Assembly (NCBI RefSeq): GCF_947623445.1
Contig: NC_135246.1
Coordinates: forward strand, 19,340,288 to 19,404,287
DNA length: 64,000 nucleotides
DNA from: Clavelina lepadiformis
Taxonomy: Eukaryota > Chordata > Ascidiacea > Aplousobranchia > Clavelinidae
Direction: 5' to 3'
Part shown: positions 41,001-53,760 of the stretch, piece after piece
Numbering within the stretch: the first letter of the stretch is position 1
Layout: every line of letters begins with the position of its first letter
Position numbers and translations under genes: made by a program
The notes under the pieces: generated by a model
The model's database searches: none
What the model saw: only the letters and a program-made list of their open reading frames with translations
What the model was told of the DNA's origin: nothing

Positions 41001-42076
41001 AAGTAAACTGTAAAAATAAGGCGGGTGCAGAGCGGAAGTGACGAATCTGACAAGTTTCGCGCGCTGACGGCGAGGAAAGTGCTTTTCCGGTCAACTTGAT
41101 ACAACCTGGCCGGTTAGTTCTTTCAAAAACCATGAAAAAAGAAAAATAATTTCGCTTCGCATGACCCGAGTTTGACCGAGTCCAACGCGCGTCTCCGATT
41201 TGCGAAACTAATCTTCGAGCTTTATTCCAGGCGACGCGTTATGACGTCACAATGGAATTTTTCGATCGGCAGAGCGCGACATCAAAAAGCTGCCATCATG
41301 CATCGGAGCTTTTCCTGCAGCGAACTCGGCTGCGGTCCGGCAGTGACCCAGTCTCGCCGGCGCCAATCTGCCGGGGCAAGAGAACTTCAGGGCGCGGGAA
41401 AGCTTCGACAAAACCCGAACCAGCTTTGCGTTGATTAAAAACAAAAATCTCGCTCGAATTTAAAGACAACTTCTGGGGTCGGCTGGTGGTCTCGTTGTCT
41501 GGAAAAAAGAAATCGCGAAACTTTGATTCCAATCAGCGATACTTAGAGGAAAGGATCGAATAGCCGCGATTTCGCTTCAGTCAAAGTAAAAAGGAACTTT
41601 ATTTTACAAACCTGTTGGACGCTGCGCAGTGTCGTTTGATGGGAACATGGATAAAATTGCCTTCTACCGCCGCCATCGTGGCGCGGTCATGTTCGCATCA
41701 CGATTGTTTTCTCTCTCAGCTTCAGAGAAAGTTCTTTCGAGTTCAAATCAGGGCGCCATCGTGTAGTTTTGCCAAAAAACGCGATGCATAGATTAATTAT
41801 AAGTTCGAATTTTTCCTAAAAATCGAATATCTGTCCGGCAAGTCAAAAACAGGAATAGCGTGAGGTGAAATTTAAAACGAGAGTCGTCGGAGAGAAAAAA
41901 GTCCGTATAAAAAAGAGAGAGACCCAATCGCGATTTGTCACTTGTGGAATATCTGTCCAGCGCGGACAGGCCGGGTTGTTTATCTAGTAATCGCGCTAAG
42001 CCGCATTCCCAGGTTCCATATTTACGTATAACAAACGCTGCGTGTAGACGCCGAAAGTTTAATTAACCGGGACGCT

Positions 42077-42084
42077 TATAAAAG
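42077..42084 (+). promoter_or_regulatory. Noggin TATA box and first 5' UTR exon
   Basis: TATAAAAG is followed about 30 bases later by a plausible start site (near 42108) and then by a donor, ACAA|GTAAGA, at 42138/42139. The matching acceptor TTTTCAG ends at 42668, sixteen bases before the Noggin ATG. Together they predict a short non-coding first exon and a 530-base 5' UTR intron. Confidence 0.65.
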
Positions 42085-42684
42085 GCGGAAAGTTTCCGAA
42101 TAAAAGTTGCATTCAGCGATTGTCTTAAGCCGAGACAAGTAAGAAAGATGATCAAAGCGGTGCATGTTTGGCGTCTGTGTCGATTCTTATACAGTCAGGC
42201 TTAGTAGTTTAAAGAAGTTCGGCCGAGCGCGAAATAACAACGCGATATATTTGGGGGGTGGCGGTCGGGAGATATTTACAACCGGATTTTACACGAATGG
42301 AATTTCAATATTTTCATTTGAAACGCATCAAAGAATCGTGTGTTTGTTTGCGCCTGTTTTACTGCGCGTTGTACCTCCGCAGAATTTAAGATAGAATTCC
42401 CATGATTTTAAAGATGAGAAGTGCGTTGTGCATTGGAAGGCAATTGTTAAAATAAATTGTCTTTATTACGTAATAATACAAGAATGCGAAACGATTTATG
42501 GCAGTATGGCTGTCGGTTGGATTAAGCATTTTGATGTGGATTATTACATCATAATATAGTGACAGTTGTACGTTGTCCTGTAAAAATGTTATATTATGAC
42601 AGTTCTTGTTGTGGTCTAAGTAGTCTAGTTTGCAATTTATTTATTTTATTGTTATTTCTAATTTTCAGCGATAAGTTGACGTCA

Positions 42685-43353
42685 ATGATTGTTGAAATGT
42701 TTAGTTTAAATTGTGTCTGCTTACTCCTGGTCATCGCCGTGTTTGAGGGATCGGGAAAATTTTCAGCGCTCGGCCAGCATTACAACCACCTTCGCCCGAT
42801 GCCGACCAACAAAATGCCCCTGCCAATTTTGACTGAAGATCCTAACGACGAATACGACCCAAAGCCACACGATATCAACGAGCGGGAGCTTCGAGACCGG
42901 CTCGGAGTGGATTATCTTCCCGACTTCATGTCTCCGACGCAGCCGGCCGACTTCCACGACACGGAGATGGTTAAACCCTTAACAGGGAAGATCCCGAGCG
43001 AGATCAGGAAACTCCTGAAGCGGCCGACGCGATTTAAAATGCCGAAGAAAGCGTGGAAAAAGATCATGAAGAACAAGAAGATTCTTCAGTCGTGGCTTTA
43101 CCAGGAGACAGCCTGTCCGGTCAGATATCGCTGGAAGGATCTCGGCGTCCGGTTCTGGCCTCGTTACGTCAAAGAAGGTTATTGCGACTCGTCGCGATCC
43201 TGCTCGATCCCTGCAGGGATGAAATGCAAGTTTTCCCAACAATCGGACATCAAACTCCTCCGCTGGTATTGTCAGGGAATTCTAGAACGGAAGTATTGTT
43301 TGTGGCTTGAGATGCAATATCCGGTCATTTCCGAGTGCAAATGCCAATGTTGA
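42685..43353 (+). CDS. NOG: Noggin, secreted BMP antagonist
   Basis: Binds BMP ligands outside the cell and blocks receptor contact; used in dorsal, neural and skeletal patterning. The coding region is one exon of 222 residues (human 232), as in vertebrates. A hydrophobic signal peptide covers about residues 5-20. The BMP-binding clip Q-H-Y-N-H-L-R-P follows at once. The central D-P-K and L-N-E-like region is followed by a basic K/R stretch that in vertebrates binds heparan sulphate. The cystine-knot end is clear: R-F-W-P-R-Y-V-K-E-G-Y-C, S-C-S-I-P-x-G-M-x-C, L-R-W-Y-C and the terminal S-E-C-K-C-Q-C. The frame continues upstream of the acceptor at 42668, but the splice signal supports the start at 42685; 42697 is an alternative ATG. 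Confidence 0.97.
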   Translation: MIVEMFSLNCVCLLLVIAVFEGSGKFSALGQHYNHLRPMPTNKMPLPILTEDPNDEYDPKPHDINERELRDRLGVDYLPDFMSPTQPADFHDTEMVKPLTGKIPSEIRKLLKRPTRFKMPKKAWKKIMKNKKILQSWLYQETACPVRYRWKDLGVRFWPRYVKEGYCDSSRSCSIPAGMKCKFSQQSDIKLLRWYCQGILERKYCLWLEMQYPVISECKCQC

Positions 43354-46300
43354 TCGGAAGATCGCGCGTTTTTATTTGAAGCTGGATCTGGAAAACGGAT
43401 CCTTGGCGGAAGTGACGACGTCGCGAGGGTGCAGGTGGAGTAGAACTTTAGAACTTTTTCCAGCGCATCTGTCGTGATTCTCTTGTGGCGTCACAATAGA
43501 GGCGAGTGACTTTTCCCCTTAAAGATAACGTTCAACTTTGTAACGACGGTCGTCTCGTCGGCCAAATTTTTTATTTCCTTTTTAATTTATTCTTCATTTC
43601 TTTCTTTGATTTCGTTGCATGATGACGTAATAATAACTCTTGGTACATTTCATATTATGACGTAAACAATGATTTGCAAGATTTTTGATTTGTTTTCGAA
43701 GCGGTCGGGTGAACCTCAGCCGGAGTTTTCGTTAAACAGCGGAAAAGTCGGCGCCGACCCCCCACTGGTCGTACTTCGCGATATAGACAATACACCCCCC
43801 CCTCCCCGGGTTGGGTGAGGGGGCGCATCCTCTCTCAAACCAGCCCTGGGATTTAAAATCGCTTTGCGCCGAGAATTACTAAAGAATTAGTCCTAAATAG
43901 ATGATTTTTTATGGCGAAAATTCCCACAAATATCTCCCTCTTCAAATTCGAACTTCGCGGTCAAGTCGAAAATTGGGCGAGTTCGAGAAAGAAAATCGCG
44001 GATTACTCGAATAACACTTGACATCAGACAAATCCTTCCTTGAGATGAAACAGAGAGCGACAAAATGCGCGCGGCGCCACACAAAGCCAATGTAATGTCT
44101 CAGCCTCCCCGCAAATCAAGTCACCTGCTTGCAAACTCCTATTATGACGACATAAAGCAGATAAGTAGCGATGAAAAGTTTTTCACGCACTCTAAATCTT
44201 GGACAAATTTCAGAGATAGGGGTGGTAAGGTCATAAAGATAAACCTTGTTTCCGGTGTGACGTCATAACTGACTGACGACTGGCGCGCGGTTCAAAGCGA
44301 CTTTCATCGATCCTAATTCTCTAAAATTCGAAAAATTGATTTCGCCACGAATTTACTGTTCTTTGGTTGTTTAATTGCAGTCCAATTTCCACTCCCAATC
44401 ATACGGAACTCTGTGTTTGACTCCCGGGAAATTTCCTGACAGTTTTTTGATTTAAACTCGCTACAGCGATGTGAACTGTAATTTCGGGCGTGACGTGCCA
44501 TTTCAAACTTTTTAAACTTGTTTCTTTGTATGTTTTATTTTTGCAATTTTTTCAGTTTATGAGCGCATTTTTCAACGCCAATTTTTCTTTGCTGAGTCAC
44601 CTTCATTAAAAATCTACTAAGTCATAATTTGTTGTTGCTGTGTTTCCAAATAAGGAATGTCAGGGCAAAGTCACGTGATTGTGAAACATCGCTCAGCACA
44701 GATGAAGATGGTGTAGGGCGACACACAGCGATGAAAATTCACAAGTCTTGAAAGATAAAAACCTTAAAAATGTGTTGCGTATAAATGTGCGCATTCCGCA
44801 AATTTGTCGAATAATTTTCATGAGTTCAAAACCCACCGTAGATTTGCTTTCTTTATCAATCATTCAGTTTTCGGGCCCGTTGCCCCCCCCGCCCCTAAAT
44901 TCGTCAAGTGGGGTGCCTAACTTGATTAAGGGCTTATATGACGTCATAAAACTTAAGCGCTTGTTTCACGAAAGATGTCGAGAATGTTTGTTTGTTTGTA
45001 CCAGACGCTTTTAAGGGACCGCAAATTTTGTTTTGAAAGACAAGATCGCTTTCAGAAGGGTCAGCCTTTGCTTTATGAAGACAACAGGATAGTTTGGATC
45101 AGAGCCGAAACCCTCTCACGTTAATTGAAAAATTATCGGTCCTTGCGTGTCATAATCCGTTTAAATCGCAATTTTCAACACCCGAGCGCGCCGCAGAAGC
45201 AAAATTGAAAAAACTGCATAAGTTTTCTAGAGAAAAATATGACGCTTTCTGTTGTAAGCAAACATTCTCCTGCCAAAACCCTGTAAAAACCAGAGGAGGT
45301 GTTCTAGAATTACCTCCGCCTTGCGGTTGGATGAATTACACATCGCTTGTTTTGTTTGTTGTGACGTCATTAATAAATTTTAAACGTTGCCGCTGGGTTC
45401 TTAGAATAAAGAATGTTTTCGAAAAATTTACAAGAAGCATTTGCTAAAAATTACATTCGCAAACGGAGAGTTTTTAAAGGAAAACTCAGAAATTGGAAGA
45501 ATTACTCGAAGAAGTCCAATCGGTCCAAGATCTGCTGTGGCTTGCACGCTTCGACGAATTCTAGAGTGCTTGGACCTCTACGCACAGTCCTCGAAAATGG
45601 CCACAAGGATCGAACAATGCCATTTTCCCACGCCATAAACGATTCTCAAAAATCACTTGTTTTATTAATTTCAACAAAAAGTCGCTGTCTTCATTTGTGC
45701 AGCCCCTTTCACGCTTATTACGTCACAAAAGAAATCGAAATCAAGGAAATTAGACACAGTTACCATTGTGAAGTCACACTCTGGCACACAGACCTTATTC
45801 ACGAGCTAATAAAAGGGTCTTTTTCACATCATAAAGCTTCTGTTGATCACGTGATTGCAAACAATGGGATAAAAAGAAACCGACGCAAGCTATATTGCGC
45901 GAAACGTGAACTGAGTAAGCGCCGGTTAGAAAATCGTCATTAAATCGCTCAAAATACAGAGTCTAGTCGCTCAAGCCTTCTACTTTATCAGTATCATCAT
46001 AATTCGAAGTGTTATAATGACGCCATAATGAGAGTGTTTCTGTAATCCCCCTTTTCGTCGTCGTCAATTACACGCTTGAATGAGCACGTCGTGACCAGGT
46101 TTGTCATTAGCTTCGATGCAGACTTCGATTCCAGATCTCTACATGATCAATGATGATGTCACCGTTTGCGTCACTTGCAGACTTAGCGCCGCTGGTCAGC
46201 TGTTGCTCCTGTCAACTCCATGCTCCTTGTATAGAAACGTCACAATGACATCATTTATTCGGGAATTGGGCTTTTATTAACCTGAAGTTATATTGATGGC

Positions 46301-49300
46301 GACGAAACGCGATTTTATCTTTTATCGCGACAAATTTAGAACTGTCGACGACAACCGAGGTCGATAAGGGGGTCGGTGATAATCACGTGATACCCATGAG
46401 AAATAATCGCGATGGGGTAATTCGGCCCCAACATACTTGAAAATGGAAAAGATATTTCTAGAATTGGGTTTCGTCGATTTAAAAACCATTTGCTTTGACT
46501 CTACAGCAGGAAAAATTGAAATTTTTGGTTGTCGTTATGCGGCCCGACCACGACGTTGTCGATCTTCCGCGTTTGTTGCGTGCTTGTTACGTAATAAACG
46601 TAAATGACGCATAACATAAAACCGCTATCAGATTGTGATATAATCGCTCGTAGTTTTGTGAGCTCAGTGCCAAAAATAATCAAAAGTAAAACGCGATTCT
46701 TGGCGCTATTTCAAGTCGGCGAGATGAAAGCGGCGACCGCTCGCGACAAACCGCCGCTTGTCGAGGTCAGAGGTTAAAATCATTCCATGTCATCAGGGTG
46801 CATCGTGCGAGTTTCTCAGGAAGGTTTATTTTCTAATTATCAATAAATTTAGTATAAGCTTGAAAAATGTCAAACGACAATCTTCCAGGACTTGTGTCGT
46901 CATAATGGCCATTGTGTAAACAAGCGATGAGATTTCATTCCATCAATCATCGAACCCTTATCGAAGCTGGCGCGCTGCAGCCTTCGTTCAAGTCTGGAAT
47001 CGTGCCATATCGGCGTTCCAGAATTCCTAATTCAACTTACTTTAAATTGGCGGAAGAGAGAGTAAGCTTCATTCGACCAATGACTGTCGCCAAAAATCGT
47101 CGTAGCCCGCGATTTTAATGAAATAAACCAGAGTATCGTCACGTCGACATTTCCTATAAAATAGGAAACATTTCGCGTTTAATCCTGTTTGCTTATCGCT
47201 TATCACAAGATGTTGTTGGATACGATCCAAACTAATCGTTTTGAGACCTCATTATGACGTCAATAAAGTCACTAATTTAGAATAAAGGACCAAGGATGAT
47301 GTAACTGCGGTTTCGGGAGTTTGCCAAAAAGCAAAATTTCTTTCAAAATTTTCATAACAGGAAAGCGCGACCAGACCCAGATTGGGGGCAAACAAAAGAC
47401 CACCCCTCCCCCACTACGGCGCTCTGTGGCTTGTTGTCATGGCAAATAAAACATGGAAATCGGCGCCAAGAAGTTTTTGAAGGAGAAGCATTCGCGCGAA
47501 GTTTGGGACGATAAGGAACTCATTTCAAGGGAATTTTATTTAATTCTGGAGATAGCGAAGCGATTTTTCGTCGTCACAAAGGCGATCTCCTCTATTTACG
47601 TACGTGACACGCATCAATGGTCAGCGTTCTGCCTGCTAAAGTCGCACTATTATTAAAATGCATCTGACAGGGAATAATTCACGCTTTATGACGTAACAAT
47701 AGGGAGTATTGTGAAGAAACTACACGTCAGACACTTTGATGAAATTAATCATTTGATTGACAGGAAATGTGGGCGGACTATCTTTTATTTGAAGAATATT
47801 TCTCTCACAATGTCGTGCTGAGATTGTCAACAGGTCTCGCGGACTCGAAACCACCAAAGTTTCTTTGAGGATCGAATCCCAAACTTTACATTGATAAGAA
47901 CTTATTTATGGATGTTTGTTGCAATAATAATGTCGAGAATGACGTCATAAACGTATGTAAACTTGACGTCATGTTTTCACGAGGTGGCGCAACGATTTGA
48001 CCAAGCGTCTGTGGAATAAATTCTGGAATATCTAGTTGTGTGTGGGGAGGGAAAGAAATAAAATCTCTCTCCAGTCATGGGCAGGCGGTGGCGAAATACT
48101 CCAAGACCGGTTTGAGAAAATACGATCAATTGTTGCATCACAATGCCGTCGATTGCTGGGAATCGCGGATGATTATGGGGAAACAAACACTGGAACGTGA
48201 CCGAAGCCACTTTTGGTGCGGACGTCGTCCAATTTTCATCGAAATTCTGTGGCAAATATCTCAATCTATCCGCGACGAGGTGGACAACCAGACGCCATTG
48301 ATACTTTAATTGGAAGTTTAAAATATCGCGGGCACGTGACGATTTGGCGACGATCCAACATCAGACCTGGGAATTATTACATCACAATAAAGTTGCGACA
48401 GGGAATTTTTGATTAATCGAATTCCATCGCTTCTGTACACTTGAACACGGAGCAGGGCTTGAACCGGCATCGCACAAATTTCTTTCAGTGGACAAACAAA
48501 GATGATGCTCGGGACCTGAATCGAGGAATGTTGTGGACGACGGGAGAAAAACAACAACTTCGAGAGAAACAGTAATTCAGCGAAGAAGCTGACACCAAGA
48601 CCCAACCTATCAGGACAAGCTGTGGAACTGCCGGGGTATGGTTACGCACAAAAGCGATTTAGTCTTCCAACAAAGGACACAAACAATGATACGAAATAAA
48701 GTCCACAATATATCTGCAGAAGCTTTCCACAACAATGGCATTATCTGAATTTGTAAACGAGTTGTACGATCAGGGAAACAATTAATAATGTTTAGTTTGC
48801 CGGGGACAGTGCATTTACGCGCCCGGAAACGATCGTTTTTTAACGGGCAACGTTTATGGAGCTTGTCACGTACGAGGGCAGGTTCCATAGAATGATTTCA
48901 AACAATGGAAAAAGACAAACTTTGCTTTTAAGAAAAAGCAATCTGGGAAATTTCGGAAAGATAGTTTGCAAAAACCGCCCTTAAACAATTAAATCATATA
49001 ATACAAAAAAACGAATGACCCGAAATGAGAACGGTTGCGTCTGTAAAACACAGTTTCATTGTGCTACTTATATAAGCTTCGAAGTGAACTTATCGATAGA
49101 AAGGTTAAAAAGTTTTAGGTTACTCAAGGTTTTTGAGATCAGATTGCAGCAGAAATCTCGTAAGTTTGTGATCAACGATTAAAATTCAAAATTGACGTAA
49201 GACATAAAGAAAGGACCTGATTCCACACAAAGTTTTATTGAAATTCTTCATCTTAACCTTGAACCTTAAACCAGAGATCTTTAAAGAGAATGAGTTAACC

Positions 49301-51474
49301 ATGTTTACCGTCAACAACAAACTGCACTTGCTCCCTTGAACAGAAACACGTCGCTTTGGCGCATCTGTGACGTCACGATCAAAATCGTGGAAGTTAATCG
49401 TTCGGATTCGATCAGGCGTGCGCGGTTATTCAATTCGGGATTAATTTTATGTCCTGTTTACGCGGCAGAAGTTTAATAACATTGAAATATTTTCTCAAAT
49501 TCTTACCAAAGGCAACAAGATCATTTGCTGAAGAATCAGGACACACGTCACAAACAAAGATTAAGTTTCAAGGTTGAAGAAAAATGATCTCAACGTCTCG
49601 ATGTCGAACAAGAAAAGTTCTATTTGCTAAACAAGTAGAGTACAAGCGCTCGGTCGTTTTAAATAGCCAAGTTTCTGAGTTGTTTGCTTAAATCTGGCGC
49701 CGTCGACAGGCTTAGACGCTCTGGGGCATCAACAGAAGCCTGGGGTTGGTCGATGAACGTAAATTCTTTTGCTTCTCACGACTTACATCATGTGTTAGGG
49801 CTTCCCTGTATTGTGAGGTGCCAGCGGTGAAACGCAACGATTGTCGTCGAAGCTGAAGTGTTGACCCAACCATGAATAATCAATTTTTATTAAGTGCCCA
49901 ATCGGTTCATTAATAACTTTATTATGATGTTATTAATTAAAGTAAAAGGTTTGGAAAATATCAAATCAATCAACAATCAACTCAAAAACTATGAAACTTT
50001 GAGGCAATTTCTTGCTTTGAAACATGCATAAGAAACGTTAATTTTCTCCATACGTAGGTCATATGCACAGAGGTTAAAAAAACATTTTATTTTAAATAAT
50101 GATAAAAAAGCTCAAAGGGCAATAAAACGTCACAGTTGTAAAAAACGTAACAAACAACTTACAATTGAAATCGAAATAACAGCGTAGTATCTAGAACACT
50201 TGGATTACTCATCATTCTTCAATCCAGTTAAGACTAACCTGCTTGATCGAGTTCAAATACGGATTTTACAGAGTTTTTCTTGGCGCCCAAGGGACGTGGG
50301 AACCATTTGAGAAAGTTTTCATGAAAGGTATCTTCAACCTAAATTAACGTGACTTAATGGCATGCTGGGATATCATTTCCTGGTGACTGTGTTTGTAATT
50401 CAAGTGGTTTGAACCTGGTCGGCTCTAATGCCTTGCGGGTGGTAATGAACAAACTTTGTGGTTCACTTTTTTCGCCTTGACGGAGTAAAGCTTGACAGCG
50501 ACATCGCGCGACTAGCAGGATTGCAAACGTGTGTCTAGATATTATGATAAGACATCGTTTATTTTTATCTTGTAAGTAAATGCAAAAAAGTCTTTGGACG
50601 GCTTAAACTTTGTAAATATTGAATTGTTGGAGCTGGCTTTACCACAAAGTTACTTAAATAAGTTAAGTTGAAAATTTAATGTCAACATTTAACTAATCTA
50701 ATGCCAAACAATGCATTATTCCATAGCTCAATATTTTTAACAAGGTTATAGCATGATCATGGCTTAGTAGTTTGCTATGGGTCAAAATGATCAACCAGTA
50801 TAAAAGCGAGTATGTATTTACTATCGCAAAACAAAAGAAAAAATTCATTACAAGCAATGATTTACAAACGATGTAAACGTATTACGTTTGTCTTTCACTT
50901 CATGCAGTTTCTTCAAATAGTGTTTGTATGCAAGAAGTTTGAAATAGTCATGCCCCTAAACTTATGTCACAAGCAACTTGGAAACCAAGCTCATAGAAAT
51001 CAAAAAAAGTTTGGGAAATTTCCCTGAAGAAACGCGCGGAATAGTTCGTCTGATCTCAGTTGGATTCAAAAATTAAGACCAGGCTCGACCTAGTCGATGA
51101 GAACCAGGTAGGTTTTCTTAAATTAATTTTATGAGTTTGATTTCTGGGAATAAGTGTGTAGCTATACAAAAAATCTTTCCATTTTTGGTACCTAACTTAC
51201 AACTCTGATAAATTGCTTTATTCATAACAGCTAGGCTAGGTTAGACTTCTCGTTTCTTAACAGGGTTGATGTAATATGGTGTGGTACCGCCAGGTTAAAG
51301 GCTTGGCCAAATTCAGTTTCGTAATTTATGTTGGTCTAGTTTAGATTAGTTAAATATACAGTAGGTTTGGTGGACGTGTGATTTATCTATCTTTATATAG
51401 CCTTGCAGCAGTAGCAGTCCAACACTATTGTAGTTTACCACTATAGGCATCGTCAATTGTACCTGCTGCCAGTT
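43354..51474. other. Long gene-free stretch downstream of Noggin
   Basis: About 8.1 kb without a convincing exon. A 176-codon plus-strand frame at 45413-45943 has no domain or splice support. CRE palindromes continue to 49368. A C/G-rich near-palindrome lies at 43792-43826. The right part (49.4-51.4 kb) is plain AT-rich sequence. Confidence 0.5.
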
Positions 51475-52227
51475 ACCCATAGTGGAAAATGTGGCAGCTG
51501 CACGCCTGACTGCAAAGTAAGGCAGTTTTTGCTGAAATTTTAATTCTATTTTTTCACTTTACACCGTCATAATGCACGTTTTTGCCTTTGAGGCCTTGCC
51601 GCATTTGCCTGACATATTTGAGGTAATTATCATCGTTATTGCTCTGTTGCTATTATGTTTGCCACCACCTGTGTCAGCAAAATTTTTTATCCCCCACATT
51701 TAAGGCAAAAATTAAAAATAAATGAGATCTCGAGGGTGCAGACGCAAAGTTCTGGTGTGCAAGGAAGCAGCCGCAGTGCACTCCGACTTGTGGCCCAAGC
51801 CTATCCAGTGTTTGTGGTAAGCAAGGTACGGCCTTTTACAATAGAAAACGGAGAAATCTCCTTTTCTTTTTTTGGAAAGATCGCTTGTCTTCCGGTGTTG
51901 TTTGAACACCAATTTATAATGAATAAATAAAAATTTGAGTCTATAGTGCATCCAATTACACCAAAATTTGCATTTTTGCATGATTTTTGCACGATTTCTC
52001 GTCGTAAACTGTCGTACTTTCCTGTGCGCAATTACATAGTAATGTGTGCAGTTTGACTAACTTACTTTCAAAATTTATTAAAACTGAAATGCGCCATCCC
52101 AGCCATTAAGTGCAAAATAATGCACCTTAAGTGCACCACTATAGCTCGTGGAAAACAGAATTGATTGCACCTATGCAAATCTCTGCAATCTGGTGTGCTT
52201 GCAGATGCCACACTTTTCACTATGGGT
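51475..52227. mobile_element. Candidate non-autonomous DNA transposon with 30-36 base inverted repeats
   Basis: The left end ACCCATAGTGGAAAATGTGG and the inverted right end ACCCATAGTGAAAAGTGTGG match at 18 of 20 positions, and similarity continues for about 10 more bases (GCA...CTGCA). The 753-base interior has no transposase-like frame. No clear target-site duplication is visible, so the superfamily is open. It lies 146 bases upstream of the start codon of the mosaic gene. Confidence 0.6.
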
Positions 52228-52372
52228 GCTTATGAATCAAACGAACCCAATTTTGATTTGGTGTAAACGATAGTTTTCTTGTTACAGTGAAATGATTTTT
52301 AGGCTTATAGCCAAGCCTGTAGGTTTGTAAGCCTGTAATTGACAGCCTAGTGTTTATGTTTCATTTACAGTG

Positions 52373-53760
52373 ATGAACATGGCTTCTACATCTGGAAGCT
52401 CTCAGTTGCTTGTCATGAACAAGAGTTTTCGAAGATATCGAAAAAGACTTTTGTGTATTTCGGCTGCTGTTGTTTCATCCTCCTTGGTGGCGTGTTCCTT
52501 AACTATAGGTAGGTATGATGGATTCATCTACTTCTAGGTCATAAACTTGTATGTAAATAGAAGTCGTATCTGACAGTGTTTATAGTTTTAAACATAGCGT
52601 ACGTCTGACCAAAAATTTGTATTTGCAAATTCAGTTATTAACTCAATCGAGTTGAAAGTTATGCTATAGTACTACTTAGCTTAATTCTAATCTTATTTTG
52701 TTCTCTAGACTTAATCCCAGTCTGCTAGTACTGACTTTGTAGTCTGTTGATAGACTATAGTTCATGTATGCTTTATAATCAAACTTTACTTTCTTGAACC
52801 CTTTTTATTGCTTAACTACTTAACCTGAATAGCACATTCTTCTGTTGAAATATTTATATAATATAAACAAGACAAAATTAGAAGTAGCCCTACTTAGGCG
52901 CAGTTTATGTTTTGCATTAAGCAGTCTTGCATTATTTCATATTTTTCATTTCAAGGTCTTTTTCTGTACTTCCATACCGATGACAGTCCTCATCTACGAA
53001 GCAATCTCTTCGCAAGAATTAGAATCACAAAGGTTGAAGATGAGCAAATTGAATGGAGCTCAATCTTAAAAATTCCTGAAAATGATCAAACCAAACATAC
53101 CAAAGAGATGGTGGAATATCAAGTTAGTTTGATCTAATTTTTTCGCACCTCTGTTTATTTTGTTTTTCTTCTCAATCAAATTACGCTCAGGATATGCTTG
53201 ATTGACCATGCGTGTTAGTTGAAGGTCGCACTAATGCAAGTGGCTGATGAGGTCGACTCTGTTTCCGTGATGAAATTTCAAGAAGATCAATTTGCTCGTT
53301 TGGTTGGAGCATCCAATCGAGGTGTTGAAGTTTCTTTTAAAATTGAGCTCAGTCAAATGATCAACAGCTCCAAAGAGGTAGAGGACTTCAAAGACAAGTT
53401 GGTGATGTTTTTTGCGAAAGACAACAAAATGGTTGTGGATCTGGATTCGCTGGAAATTACCTCTGTATGTCGTTGTGAACATTCCTGTCAGATATTGTGT
53501 TTTATTCATTAACTTTGTCTTAATAAATCTTGTTACCTTTGGTTTTGTCAAATTCAAAAAATAATGTCTTGGCAAAATGAGCGTTGTGCTCGATATGAGT
53601 TTGTGTAATTGTCAAACAGGACCCAAAGCTTCAAGGAAGATCTTTTGACACATTTGAGACTTTCTTATCCGATAGTCGATACGATTTATCACATGTGGAA
53701 TTAAGTGGAATAACACGACCCGAAATAAATGATGACAAAATAACATGCCCTACGTTGCAG
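52373..53760 (+). other. Module: cytoplasmic tail, signal anchor and SEA-like domain
   Basis: Exons 1-4 of the mosaic gene. A short serine-rich tail and a basic cluster precede one hydrophobic helix. Exons 2-3 encode about 120 residues with the alternating pattern of SEA domains, including Y-Q-L-K-V-A-L...V-D-S-V-S-V...F and G-V-E-V-S-F-K-I-E-L. The self-cleaving G-S-V-V motif of many SEA domains is not present (G-V-E-V instead), so self-cleavage is not expected. SEA assignment is by pattern only. Confidence 0.55.

Larger units (their letters stand above)
32829..42076. other. Long gene-free stretch upstream of Noggin
   Basis: About 9.2 kb without a convincing exon. The longest frame (39600-39181, minus, 139 codons) has no recognisable feature. 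The FoxK promoter should lie at the left end and distal Noggin control sequence at the right. It contains two tRNA-like SINE heads (33291-33355 and 34975-35055), several TGACGTCA sites from 36787 on, and the palindrome TCGGCGCCGACCCCCC at 36342. Confidence 0.5.
36787..49375. promoter_or_regulatory. Cluster of 13 CRE palindromes TGACGTCA around Noggin
   Basis: Exact TGACGTCA starts at 36787, 37346, 37494, 38820, 41242, 42677, 44258, 44939, 45362, 47255, 47940, 47964 and 49368. One in 65 kb would be expected by chance at equal base use. TGACGTCA is the binding site of CREB/ATF factors. Several are part of a longer repeated word TTATGACGT(C/A)ACAAT. Whether they regulate Noggin is inference from position. 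Confidence 0.55.

Noticed and set aside
43792..43826. C-rich/G-rich run as a four-stranded DNA element
   Set aside because: The runs form a simple imperfect hairpin at least as well, and nothing else supports a special structure.
45413..45943. 176-codon plus-strand open frame downstream of Noggin
   Set aside because: No domain, no splice support, basic low-information product, and it lies in the CRE-rich non-coding stretch; the length is possible by chance.
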